Origin: Micractinium sp. NFX-FRZ
Lineage: Eukaryota; Chlorophyta; Trebouxiophyceae; Chlorellales; Chlorellaceae
DNA length: 64,000 bases
Direction: 5' to 3'
Assembly (NCBI GenBank): GCA_029339195.1
Contig: JAPTJF010000285.1
Span: 18,025-82,024, forward strand
Part shown: positions 11,001-21,900 of the stretch, piece after piece
Layout: each line of letters starts with the position of its first letter
Numbering within the stretch: position 1 is the first letter of the stretch
Made by a program: the position numbers and the translations under genes
Notes under the pieces: generated by a model
What the model was told of the DNA's origin: nothing
What the model saw: only the letters and a program-made list of their open reading frames with translations
Databases searched by the model: none

Positions 11001-14000
11001 GCAGAGCTTGGGCGCCGCTTCGCCTCCTTGCTGCCGCCGCTCTCCCCAGCAACAGCAGCAACGGGGGCCGCACCATCGGGGGTGACTGACCGTCGGGCGG
11101 CGGCCTGCTGCTGGTGCCGCTGCTGCTGTGGGTGCTCGCTGCTTCGGCTTCGTGGCCTTGCCCTGCCACCGCTCCTGCTGCGTGACTTGGCCCGCTGCTG
11201 GGGCTGGGGCCGCCCGCTGCTTCTGCTCCTTCCCTGCCCCCTTGTCCGGCCACTGCTCCTGCCGTGCGATTGGCTCCTGTGTCGCCCCCTTGCCCTGCCA
11301 CTGCTCCCGCCGCGAGGTGAGCGGTCGCTGTCGCCACTGCTGCTGCTGGTTGTTGATTCGCTGCTTGTCGACTCACTGCTGCTGCTGGTGGTACTGCTGC
11401 TGCTGCTGGTGGTGCTGCTGCTGCTGCTGGTGGTACTGCTGCTACTGCTGGGGGAGTGGGATAAACGTCGCCGCTGGCCGCTGCTGCTGCCGCTGAGCCG
11501 CCGCTTCAACTGCACTTCGCGCCCCCTGCTCTGACTCCTGCTCCTGCTGCGCTTGGTGCCGCCGGCAAGGGGCTGCCTGGGCGCCAAACGCAGCGCTGGC
11601 TGCTGCTGCTGCTGCTGCTGTTTGGGTGCAGCAGGCGGCTTGGCCATCGCCTGCTGCTCTGGAGGCGGCAGCAGCACAGCGGCAGCAGCAGAGTCGCTGG
11701 CGACACCAAGCACGCCCTCTGCTGCAGGTGTCAGCGGTACTGCCGCTGGCACGGAGGCGGGCTCTCCGCGTGTCTGCGGGGCAACAGCTGGTGCTTGAGC
11801 AGCAGCGGCAGCAGGAGCTGCAAGTTCCCCGGCGGCCGCAATCCTGGGAGGCTCCCTGTGCTGGCCCTGCACCGCCGCGGCAAGCGCCGCCAGCTGCTGC
11901 CGCCGCCGCTCGCGGCCTGCTTTTGCAGCAGCACCCTCAAGCGGTGGCAGCGCCGCGTTGAGCTCCTGCTGCTGGGGGGCGTGCCCAAGCTGCTGCTGCA
12001 GGTGCTGCTCTCTGTGGCACAGCTGCTCCCAGGCGTGGGAGGCGTCCAGCAGGAGCTGCTGCAGCACCTGGCGCTTCACAAGCAGCTGCTGCTTCTGGGC
12101 CTGTAAGTTCAGTCGAGGGGGCCGGCGGGAGCAGTGTGGGGCAGACTGGGCGTTGCGGGCTTTGAATGTGGGGGAAAGACACAGAGCACCCACTGAGACG
12201 AGAGCGGCACAGCAGAATGCACACTTGCTGTGGAGCGATGCAAAGCAGTGTAACTCGCCTACCCCCCTGCAAGGCAGAGCACCCAGCTCCGCGCCGCCTC
12301 GCCGTGCAGAGGGCACGGCGCAAGGCTGCCCCTTCCTGCAGCCGGCGCACCTGCACGCTGGCGAGCTCCTCCGCGGCACCGTGGGGGCGCTCAGCTGGCA
12401 GCAGCGCATGCAGGAGGCCGGTCGGCAGCAGCGCCATGGGGTTGCCGCCAGCTGCATCCTCGACGGGAGCAGTGGCAGGGACCTGCTGCTGCGAACGAGC
12501 AGGGCCCATGCTCTCAGCAGCATGCGCGGCGCCGTTGGGCTGTGGGAGAGGGCTGGCGGGGTCACGAGCTGCTGCTGCTGACACGCTGCCAGAGGTTGGG
12601 TGCACAGCGGCCATGGCTAGCGCTGCCGCTGCCTCTCCGCAGGGCTGAGCGGCAGGCAGCGTGCTGGAGGTCGCTACAGAAGCCGCCTTGGCAGCAGCGG
12701 CCTTGGCAGCAGCAGCGGCTGCGAGCGCCCTGGCGGCAGCCAGTGCGTCTGCTGCTGTTTGGGGCACCGGCTCCGCAGGAGGACTGGGCACAGCGGGAGG
12801 TAGAGCAGAGGTACGTGCCGCCTTGGCCGCTTTCTGAGGTGACTGCCGCTGCAGGCGCGCGGGCGACGCCGCGGCAGCTCCTGCTGTCGCAATTGCGCGG
12901 GCGGGCTGCTGTTGCTGCTGGCTGATCTGCTGCTGGCTGGGCTGCTGGCTGATCTGCTGCTGGCCGCCCCGGAGCTGCGGCTCCTGGTCAGCAGCGGGCT
13001 GCAGCTGCTGCGGCTGCTGAGAAGCCGGCGCCCCCTGCTGCTGCTGCGGCTGCTGAGAAGCCGGCGCCCCCTGCTGCGGCTGCGGCTGCAGGGACTGCAG
13101 AAACGCGTCGGCAGCTGCGGACGCATCCTGCTGCTCCCCAGCCGTTTGGCCTGCAGAGGGTGGGTGCTCGCCGCCAGCCACGCCACCAGCCCCTGCATCA
13201 CCACAAAGCAGGCGGGGAGGCACGTCAGTGTGAGGTGCCGCCAACCGAGCAGGCAGCAATCTCATGCTGAGAGCACAGCATAACACAGCATGTTACGGAG
13301 AACATCCAAGTACCTGCCTGCCCGCGAGTCTCGACCACTCCCAACAGCATGTCCCCTGCCCCGCCAAGCATGCATGCAGCAGGCGCACACCTGCATTGGG
13401 GCCCACATCAGACTGCTGCTTGTCCAGCGCTTGACGGCGAGACTTCTCATCTGGCCCACCCCTCGCGCGCTGCTGCTGCTGCTGCTGCTGCCCATCCGTG
13501 CCGGCTGCCACGCCAGCTGTGCTGGGCAAGCTCTGGCTGCGCACAAGGCGTGCCGCGGCTGGTGCAGCCGTGGCGGCAGCAGCTGTGTGTGCCAGTGGTG
13601 GCGTTGCGCTTCGAGGAAGTGCACCTGGCTTGGGCAGCCGCTGGAGCTGCAGGCGACAACAGAGGGGGCACCAGGCGGGAGAGTGAACAGCAACATTGGC
13701 AGGTTCGTGACCTTGTGCAGGGAGCCAGCCTGCGCTCAAGTTGCACATGTTTTCTAACCACTGCAACGGGCGCCCCTACCAGGTCGTGATCCCAAGCCGC
13801 CCCACCTGAGTGTTCTTCTGCTCAATCGCCTGCCGCAGCTGCTCCATCTGCAGTTGGAAAGGTGGAGCGAAGCAGTTTGTGTGAGCAGTTGCCTGAATGA
13901 GGCTTGTCAGTGCAAGATCCAACTCTCTGGTCTGAGCAGGCATGCAAAATAAGCTTGTGTGCGGACCGTGGAGAGCGGGGCAGCACACGCACAGCGGCAC

Positions 14001-14280
14001 GCACCTGGTATTGCAGCGACACCTGCTTGTCGGACATGCCGCCCCCAAGGCCCGCAGCGGTCACAGCTGCCGCCGTGGCTTGCAGCTGCTTCTGCTGCTC
14101 CAGGCGCTTCAGCGTCATGCGCATGTTCTGTATAGAGCGCAGCAGGTCGGCAGGCTTGCCATTGCCGGCCGAGGCCCCCGCCGCCGCCTCCTGTGCGGCC
14201 GCCGCCTGCTGCCGGGGCGGCGAACCGTCGCTGCCCTCGTCATCGCTGAAGTCCACGACTATGCGCCGCTGCTGCGCCAT
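3144..14280 (-). CDS. ZFC3H1: ZFC3H1-like zinc-finger/HAT-repeat protein (nuclear RNA decay)
   Basis: Fourteen exons, all in phase: 14280-14005, 13847-13806, 13646-13391, 13192-12351, 12100-10809, 10605-10515, 10317-10255, 9969-7742, 7566-6845, 6645-6594, 6404-6352, 6114-4745 (or starting at 6123), 4539-3688, 3545-3144; about 2846 residues. Order of parts: acidic N-terminus (VVDFSDDEGSD), coiled coil (MRMTLKRLEQQKQ), Gln/Ala-rich linkers, an RS-rich stretch (11500-11100), a CPFELRGSC zinc motif at residues 1683-1700, then a helical HAT-type C-terminal half. Three tiny exons give W/Y helices matching human ZFC3H1 (RYF box, LWPLYLHLY, LDSALQFAPHSYRLW). In animals this protein joins MTR4 and PABPN1 in the PAXT connection that feeds polyadenylated nuclear RNA to the exosome; that role here is inferred. 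The family's fourth zinc ligand, His, is Met here (M1700). The last intron (3687-3546) uses a GC donor. The last exon is Gln-rich. Confidence 0.75.
5039..5072. repeat. CTG/CAG trinucleotide run
   Basis: About eleven uninterrupted CTG triplets on the + strand. On the coding (minus) strand they read CAG and give polyglutamine in the ZFC3H1-like protein. Shorter CAG runs recur through the same gene (for example 3324-3345, 7860-7875, 8100-8125, 11600-11620), so length variation between strains is likely. Confidence 0.9.
11380..11460 (-). repeat. Ser/Thr codon repeat in the RS region of the ZFC3H1-like gene
   Basis: About four imperfect copies of an 18-24 bp coding unit give runs of five to seven serines separated by TT. 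They sit just upstream of Arg/Ser dipeptides. Such RS tracts occur in nuclear RNA-binding and splicing factors and are usually phosphorylated. Confidence 0.75.
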
Positions 14281-14636
14281 TCCGTGGCGGCCCAGCGGGC
14301 CTCAGGGCCGGAGGGCCCCAAGGTGGCGCGGCTTTGCCACCGCTGCTCTGAACAGAAACACCCTGTGAGCAGCAATGCCGAGGTTTTCAGCTAACACGCC
14401 AAACAGGGCGACAAACAAACGGGAAGGAGAGCTGTGAAGTGCAGGTTGCAGCTATGAAATGGTGCTCCAAGGTCCCCTTATCGGAGATAGTAGCACCGCA
14501 ATGACCTGGATAGAGCGGTTGAGCGCAGAACGGTGAGAAAATGGCACCGCACGGGCGCAGCATGCTTGCCCAACAAAGAATTCTCCCTCTGTAAACATCT
14601 GTCCCATATATCACAACCTCGGGTGAGCCGGCAAGC
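14281..14636. promoter_or_regulatory. Divergent promoter between ZFC3H1-like gene and TOM22
   Basis: Only 356 bp separate the two start codons, so core promoters and 5' UTRs of both genes must lie here. The ZFC3H1 side is GC-rich while 14440-14620 is less so. A TATA-like CATATATC at 14605-14612 is only about 25 bp before the TOM22 ATG, too close to be an ordinary TATA box for that start. No other motif recognised. Confidence 0.5.
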
Positions 14637-15253
14637 ATGGCTGGCGCACTGCAGGCTGCCCAGGGTGCACTGGACGCCGTCTGCGTGCCACTGAAGAAGC
14701 TGGCGAAGAGCACCGGTGAGCTGTGTTGCTGTTTATGCTTTGGGAGCAATCTCCGCGTCCAAAGGGGGCCCCACCCTCCCACAGGCTCCGGGTTTTGGGT
14801 GTTGCCCTCCCGGAGGGCCATCACTCGTCAGAGGGCCTGCCGGATGGTGCCACCGCTGCCAAAAGTCAAGCACAGAGCAACTCACCCACCGGCATGCCCC
14901 GGCGCCTAGTCGGACGCCTGCCGCCGCCGCCCAACGCTGCCGCCTGCCCGCCGCCCTTCGCTGCTGACCGCAGGGAAGGCCACCTGGATTGCGGCCACCT
15001 CCTTCCTCATCCTGGTGGTGCCCCTCATCATTGAGATGGATCGTGAGCAGCAGGTGAGGCGCCGGAAGCCCAGGGAAGCGCTGCCTTGGAACGCTGCCTC
15101 GGACGTGTCGGCTGCTGTCGCTCCCAGCGTACCCGATGAAGACACTTTGCTTACCTTCTGCCCCTCCCCTTCCTGGTTGTTCTGCAGCAAGTCGAGTTCG
15201 AGAACTCTCAGCTGAGCGCGCTGACTGCCCCCCAGGGCCAGCCTGCCAAGTGA
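14637..15253 (+). CDS. TOM22: Mitochondrial import receptor subunit TOM22/TOM9
   Basis: Three exons, 14637-14715, 14974-15053 and 15188-15253, give 74 residues. The second exon encodes the diagnostic single membrane helix of the family (AATSFLILVVPLIIEMDRE, residues 33-51), which sits in the mitochondrial outer membrane. The third gives a short polar intermembrane-space tail. As in plant TOM9, the long acidic cytosolic receptor domain of fungal and animal Tom22 is missing; here the N-terminus is only about 30 residues and is basic (KKLAK). The protein organises the TOM translocase and docks it to presequence receptors. The stop is 163 bp before the ATG of SDHAF3 on the same strand, with no TGTAA signal between. 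Confidence 0.87.
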
Positions 15254-15416
15254 GGCGTTCCCCCGACCCACAGGAGCTGCAGCAGTGCCAGCGCAGCGGC
15301 GGCAGCAACCACTCGCCCACCAGTTAATTTGCAGCACTGCCAGCGTACTTGCCGGCAGCAGCAGCCCTAGTCAACTAGCAGCGCCAACAGGAGACCCAGT
15401 CAGGCCAGCCAGCACC

Positions 15417-15926
15417 ATGGCAGCGCCACCCAGCACCATGCAGGGCGCGGCCGCCGTGTTTGCGCTCTTCCGCTCCATCTTGCGCCTGCACCGGCAGGCC
15501 CTCCCGCCGCCCATGCGGGCAATGGGAGATACGTACGTTTCGTCGGAATTCCGGCGGCACCTCAAGAACAGCAAGACGACAGAGGAGCAGTGGCAGACTT
15601 TCGCGCGCGAGTGGCAGCGTTATGCAGCCATGCTAGGTGGCACAGCCGACCAGCAGGCCGCAATGGCGGCGCCACAGCAGCAGCCCGCGGCCGGCTACGG
15701 TGGCAGCGGCAGCAGCGAAGCGGCGGGTCGGCAGCCAGACGTCGCCAGCGTGACGGCAGCCATTGCCAAGGGCAGTGGGGACATGACGGAGCAGCTTCTA
15801 GAGCACATGTCGCCTGATCAGCGGCGGCAGCTGATCAAGCTGCAGCAGGAGGCGTATGCGCTGGGTGCTGAGATGTTGGGCAAGAAGGGCGGCAGCGGCG
15901 GCGAGGGTGTGCCCCCAACGGCGTGA
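15417..15926 (+). CDS. SDHAF3: Succinate dehydrogenase assembly factor 3 (ACN9 family, LYR protein)
   Basis: Intronless, 169 residues. The start ATG at 15417 has a good context (CACCATGG) and is preceded in frame by non-conserved sequence. The conserved Complex1_LYR/ACN9 core is residues 15-70: LFR (the LYR motif with Phe for Tyr, residues 17-19), ILRLHRQALPPPMRAMGD, YV, EFRRH and the WQTFAREWQRYA helix. In yeast and animals this matrix protein helps mature the iron-sulfur subunit of succinate dehydrogenase. Residues 75-115 are an Ala/Gln/Gly-rich insert before the conserved C-terminal helix (MSPDQRRQLIKLQQEA). The N-terminus could serve as a mitochondrial presequence. The context next to TOM22 suits a mitochondrial role. 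Confidence 0.88.
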   Translation: MAAPPSTMQGAAAVFALFRSILRLHRQALPPPMRAMGDTYVSSEFRRHLKNSKTTEEQWQTFAREWQRYAAMLGGTADQQAAMAAPQQQPAAGYGGSGSSEAAGRQPDVASVTAAIAKGSGDMTEQLLEHMSPDQRRQLIKLQQEAYALGAEMLGKKGGSGGEGVPPTA

Positions 15927-16326
15927 GTCTGCGCGGCAGGGCAGTGCCTGAGCTGGGCGCTGCCAGTGCCTGCTGCGGCTCGGAACGTGTGGCAGGGGTC
16001 TTGGGCGGCAGGAGGATGCGCACCCATTTTGCCCTTGTCTTTGATTCTTGCTCTGCTTTGAGAGTGAATCATTGGTTCTGATCAGTGTGAAATGTTGCAC
16101 TGCGTCATCCTCCTGGGTCACAGTCTGCTGCTGCGCTGTGCTGCCAGGCAGGCAGCCAGGTGCCAACATGGCCCTCCATCTTCTCGCGCATCCTGCAGCT
16201 TCAGCCAGCTTTGCAGTCTGCCGATCGACTTCCAGAGTCCGGTGAAACATTTTAGGGCTCGCGGGGTTGCAGCGACACAGGGGTTGACCGCGCGGGGGGC
16301 ATCTCGCACTCGACAGCAGAAGCGCG
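15927..16326. other. Intergenic spacer, SDHAF3 to small ankyrin gene
   Basis: 400 bp holding the 3' UTR of SDHAF3 and the promoter of the next gene. I see no TGTAA polyadenylation signal and no coding exon with family similarity. Confidence 0.5.
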
Positions 16327-18236
16327 ATGGAGAAGAATCCCTGGTGGAAGAACGTGGAGGGCCCGTTCCTGCAGTGGCGGGGGCCCGTCGGCATCAAGGA
16401 GGACGGCGGCGGCTGCACCCGCGCTCGCGGCCGCGTCGGCCCCATGGTCATCCACCGCGCTGCCAACAGCCGCGACAAAGAGGGTGAGCTGCCTGCCGGC
16501 ATGCATGGCCCCATTATCACGGGTGAAATTTAGCATGAATCTCTGACCGGCATGTGACAGGGTACACAGCTGCAGGCCTCCAGCTGCCTGACTTGCATGT
16601 CTGGCGGTGGAGGCAGCCAGCGGTCACAAGCAGGCAGGCAGCGCGGGGGGTGGCGCGCTGCTGGAGATTGTAACTGCTGCCATGTCTCATTCAAAGCGTC
16701 CCAATAACCTGCCAATTCACGTTCTTGGATCCCTGAATATGCAGCCATCGTGAAAGCTGTGGAGGAGGGGCATGATGTGAACGAGGTGGAGGGAGCCGGC
16801 AACACGCCCCTGCACTTTGCCTGCTACGAGGGCTGGCTGGAGGGGTGGGTGGCCGCCCGCTGGATGCCAGGCCTGCATGCACGCACACACGCACGCACGA
16901 CCAGCCTGCATGCACACGTGACTGCCTGCATCCGCACCTGCCTGCACACGCGCACACCTGCATGCCCGCCTGCCTGCACACGCACACACGCCCGGCCAGC
17001 CTGCGAAGTGCTCTGTCAGCGACAGCGCATGCCGAGCCATGCGATGCTGAGCTTTTGTCACAGGGCTCATCTCAAACTGTCCCCCTGCCCTGTCGCCCCC
17101 CTGCAGCTGCGAACTGCTGCTGAGCTTGGGAGCCAAAGTGAACGCAAGCAACAACGCGGGCGACAGGTGCGCACAGCAGCCTGGTGGCCCAGATGCTTGG
17201 TGGGGCCTCCCAGCAAATAAAAGCATACGGTGTCTGGCTACCCATACCATGCAGTCCGCCTTGTCTCAGATCTGCGTTGCTCCTCTGCTGCAGGCCCTGG
17301 CACTGGGCGCGCAACATGGGGCACACAGATGTGATGGCCTTCATTGAAAAGGTACGTTGGACTGCAAGTGTAGAGCAATGAATAAGGGAAGGCTTAGTAG
17401 TCAGTGAACATGGGGGAGGCGTACTGCAAATGCCAGGGCCCAGCCCAAATGGATGCGCTGCCAAGTTACGAGCTGGCTTGCTCTGTGCATGTTGGCTGCA
17501 CTCAACGACCCGCTGCTTTGCTGCACCACCCGAATTGGGTTTTTCTTTCGAAATTGTATGCAGAACGGCGGGGTGCGCGACCAGGGCCAGGTGCTGGTGC
17601 CCGACCACGTGCCCAAGGTCAAGGTGGGTTTAGCGGTACAGCCCACGGGGATGTCCTACCTGCGTACCGTGGCATTCCCGGGTATGCTGCGCCATGAACG
17701 AGTGCTTCTCTTGATGAGCCGCCACTGCGCCCCACCGGTGCCCGTGCTCGCCTGGCCCCCTAGCACGCCACACAGACACAGACACTCACTCACTCACACA
17801 CACACACACACATCGCCCCTCGCCCCCGCCCCCCACCCACCCACCCCACCCCTGCAGGACTTTTTCCAGCGGGAGTGCTGGGCGCACCACCCGAAGCCGC
17901 ACCAGGAGTACATGGAGCTGCGCAAGAAGCAGGTGAGGGGATGGTACTCAAGGAGTGTGTAGCTACAAGAGAATCATACTACAGGTTGGAATGCACTTGA
18001 GGGCGGAGGAGAAACACAGTGCAGGAGAGCCAGACGGTTGAACGACCTATGCGAGTGATTCAACCCTTGAACAGTAGAGGTACACTAGGACTAGCAACGG
18101 CTGCAGTGAGGGTGGTAGGGCCAGCAACAGTTGGCCAGCAATTGACAAACATGCGTGCTTTGCTCCCTTCCCTCCCTGCCCTCTGCAGGACGAGGCGCTG
18201 CTAGCAGAGCGCACCAAGCTGGTCCCAGGCATGTGA
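16327..18236 (+). CDS. Small ankyrin-repeat protein, unknown function
   Basis: Seven exons, all in phase: 16327-16483, 16745-16844, 17107-17166, 17294-17351, 17564-17623, 17858-17932, 18189-18236; 185 residues. The N-terminus is rich in Trp and Gly (NPWWKNVEGPFLQW). Two to three ankyrin units follow: VEGAGNTPLHFACYEGWLEG, CELLLSLGAKVNASNNAGDR and PWHWARNMGHTDVMAFI. The C-terminal third is charged and helical (DFFQRECW, HQEYMELRKKQ) and ends in VPGM. No signal peptide or membrane helix. I do not recognise a named orthologue; the Trp-rich head and conserved-looking tail suggest a dedicated small family rather than a fragment. Intron 2 (16845-17106) is full of CA-rich microsatellite sequence. 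Confidence 0.8.
17784..17812. repeat. CA microsatellite
   Basis: A (CACT)n stretch runs into about ten CA dinucleotides inside intron 5 of the small ankyrin gene. Confidence 0.9.
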
Positions 18237-18961
18237 GGATTGCCTGGCAGGCAGCAGAGTGCAGGAATGTTGACATGGCACTGCGTTATGGCCGCCCGCT
18301 CAGCCAACTGACTGTGCACAGCGAGCGCACAAAAAGAACTGGAAGCTCTTCTTGTGGAAGTTTTAGGATCTCTGTACCCGCCGACTCCAAACCGACCCAG
18401 CATGACAGCAGTGAGCGACACAGCGGCACCGGGGTGGCAGCGCCTCAAGTGCCTGGCCTGGCCTGTGAGAGCCGCAGTTCATCTGTAACTTGTGACTCAT
18501 CAGCTTTTGTTGCAAACTAGTTTTGGTGTTTGCCTTAATAATGTGTGGTCTGAAGACGTGTAGGACAACCGACGCGGCATGCTATGCGCACTGACGGGGG
18601 CGGCAGGGGGAACAACAGCGGTGCCACCTCGGCAGCAATTGTTCCGCTGCGATTGGCGTTCAACAGCCCCTACGTGCCACTAGTCTGCGATCACCGTATC
18701 TTATCAGTCGGCGCCGCCGCAAACGGCACCAGCAGTCGCCGCCGCGACACCGGAGCGCCGCCTGCAGCCGCCCGCCGGCTTGGCGGCGAGCAAGCGTCTC
18801 ACATAGTGTTGCCAGGCGTGTGACGATTCACGCCCCCCCGCGAGAGCGTGGCAGGTACCGGCCCTCAACTGCCGCTGAGGCACCCGCCTGGCCTGCAACC
18901 AGCACCCCTCGCGCTGCCCATGTGCACCCAGTAGCAGCTCTTTGCGGGTTGACGCTCCCCA
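18237..18961. other. Intergenic region before the glycosyltransferase-like gene
   Basis: 725 bp with the 3' UTR of the ankyrin gene and the promoter and leader of the next gene. A CCAAT box on the minus strand (ATTGG near 18652) is the only promoter-like motif I see. No exon with family similarity. Confidence 0.45.
18484..18488 (+). terminator. TGTAA polyadenylation signal
   Basis: TGTAA lies 248 bp after the stop of the small ankyrin gene. TGTAA is the usual green-algal poly(A) signal; use of this copy is inferred from its position. Confidence 0.5.
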
Positions 18962-21900
18962 ATGGGGACTGCGGAGCAGGCTCGGCGGCCGTCTGCCGGC
19001 CGAGCACCTGCCGCCGCTGCCAGTGCCCAGGTGCTTGCCGCCGCGGGCTCTGTGCCCGGCACCCCAAGGACGACTCTGGCAGCGGGGCAGGCCACACCGC
19101 CTCGCACGCCTCGCCGCAGCAGCAAGCAGGGCAGTGAGGGCAACGTTCGCAGCGGCATGCCCACATACCTGCTGTTTGCCGCTGGCGGGCTGCTGCTGGT
19201 GATAGTCGTCGGCATGCTGGCCTCGCAACACGGGTTGCGTCTTTCCAACGTGAGGGTGAGCCAGCTGCCTGCATCCTTGCTGGCATGAAGCTGGGGACCG
19301 GAATGCTGTGTTGAGATGCTGCTACGCACTGATGCTGCTGCTGATGCTGCCAGGTGCCCGCAGCACTCCTACTTTCCCCCGCCCTCCCGTGCCTGCCCTC
19401 CAATGCACCATGCAGGCACTGGGCCTGCCTGCTCCGCGCCTGTCCTCCTCCTCCTTTGGACACACTGCGCAGCAGCAGGATGGTCAGGCAGAGGCAGCAG
19501 TGGCAGCAAATGGTGCCAGCGGGCTGATGGCACTGCTGTCCTCGGCAGCCGCCGCAGTGGGGGAGCAGCTGGGTGCTGACGGCTTTACGGTGCGGCCCCA
19601 GCCCACGCCGATAGCCAGCGCGCAGGGCGCCGCCGCCGCTCCCGCCAAGCCTGCCAAGCCGGCGTCGTGGCGGCTGCGCTGTGCGGTGGTCAACAACCTG
19701 GTGTTCCACATTGATGTCATGGCCGGCTGGACGTATGCCTTCCAGGCACGCACGCTCGATTGTGGGGCCTTGTCATTGAAGTGGTGCAGTTCATTGGTTG
19801 TGGCGCATGCGGAGGGCTGGCTGGTGTTCCACGTGCAAACCAGTGCGGACGATTGCTTTTTCGATGACGTGGTGTGTATGACCTTTGTGCGGTGGTGTAT
19901 GACCTTTCAAGTGCAGGCAGTCCCAGCCTGGCCTTTCCTGGTCAGTTCTTTTGTGTTGTCTTGTTGTCCACTGGTCAACACTCCAGCGCCTTGGAGAATG
20001 GTATATCGCCGACCTCTGGGGGCTGCTGCCTACTACTGCTTCCCTGCAGACCGCCGGCTGTGACGTGACTGTGTACCAAAACGAGCACAGCCTGGGCATC
20101 GAGGTGCGCTGCCACGTGCTGCATGCATCACACAGGGGTGGGTCCCTTGCAAGGGAGAGTTCGTAGCCTGCTGCCCACTGCTGCCAGCTTACTGCTGCTT
20201 GCGGTTGGAGTTGTGTGCAGCAGCCAGCCTTGCGCCGCCCATCACGGTTCTCAGACCATGCCCCTCCACTCTCACTCTTGCTGCCCCCTGGGTTTGTTGG
20301 AGGTTGCAGTCTTGCTGCTTCATTGGCTTTGCAGGGTCTCTTGCCCCGGAGGAAATGATGCCCCACCTGGCTTGTCGGGCGCACCTCATGCTCTTCACAC
20401 CCTCAGTCTCGCTGCCTTTCCTGGGCCTGCCTCGCAGGACATCATGTCCACCTGGCTCACCGGGCGCTTCCGGAAGCCGGAGCTGTTCCCCGCCGAGGCT
20501 GGCGACTACCACATTGTCATCCTGCCCACTTTCCGGGACCAGCATGCTGAGCTGGTGAGCCAACACTGCCCAGCCTTGGCTGGAGGGGGGTTCTTGCGGC
20601 AACGGGGGCTGCTGCCTTGCAAGTGTCCATTGCCCGGCCTGGCTGAGGGGCTGCCCAGCTGCCGCTGCCCAGCTTTGCTGACAGACGTGGGAGCCATGAC
20701 AACCAACCAAGTTCTGCTCGCCTGGTCTCCGTGTGTGCGCAGATCCAGTACATGCTGCAGCTGCCCCGCCTCAAGCGGCAACGCTACTTCCTCACGCAGC
20801 ACAACCCGGGTGGGTGCACAGCTGCCCTACTGCCTGCCAGGGATGCACTGAGGCGTCATGCAGCCCACTTGCGGTGGGTACACAGCGCAGCTGCCTTGCT
20901 CGTTTCATGCCTGCGCCGGCATGGGTTGTTCTCAACTATGCATGCCCTCTTCCCCACCTGCAGACTGGCTGCTCAACCACCCCAATGTGGACATACTGCA
21001 GCAGACGCTGCTGGCGCCCCTGCTGGCAGCGGCACGGGCGCGAGACGACGCGCAGCAGGCGGAGGGGGCAGCGGCTGCAGCAAACGCGACGGCCAGGGCG
21101 GGGGCAATCAGCAGGGAGGCGCCGCTGCTGCGGGTGCAGGTCGTCACGCTGGCGCCCTGCGTCTCCAACTACACGTTGCACTTCTTGCGGCAGATGGCGT
21201 TCAACATCACAGAGGGACACACATATGCAGGTGGGTGGGCTGGGGGGGCCGGCCTACGCAGAAGGTGAGGTGGGTCAGGGCTGTGCAAGAGGGTGGGTAC
21301 GGTCAAAAGAGTGCCAGCTGAGCTGCTGAGCCGTGGTTATCAGTGTGCAACCCAAGTCGCAAGCAGAGCGAGGCCCACGTGTGAGCCCTTCTTGGCCCGT
21401 GCACGTGCCTGTTCTGCCCCATCTATCAAACTGCACCTTTCCAGATTGACAAATGGTGACATGACAATTGGGGCAGCAGAATACTGCTACTGGCTGCCCG
21501 CTCTTGGCCTGGACGAGCCCCGTGCTTAGCAATACGATATCACACTTGTTCCTCCCTGCAGAGCGTGTGGGATCCTTCCGGGTGCGCTCTGAAACAGGGG
21601 GAGGGGCGGGGGAGGATAACAGCGAGGCACTACGGCAGTGGATTGACAAAGCAATAGATGTGGAGGTGCCATGGCTGTCACCGCTGGTGCCTTGGCAGGA
21701 TGCGGATGTACCAGCCACGGTAGGAGCAGCGATGGCAGCAGAGACGGCAGCAGCAGCAGAGAAGAAGGGCGGTTCAGGGACAGAACAGCAGCAGCAAGAG
21801 AAGGCACCCGCACGCCGGCGCCTCTTGGCACAGGAAGGTGGCGGCCAGGCTGGCATGAGCGACGGGCCGGGGAGCGGTGCGGCAGTGGCAGCAGGCGCAC

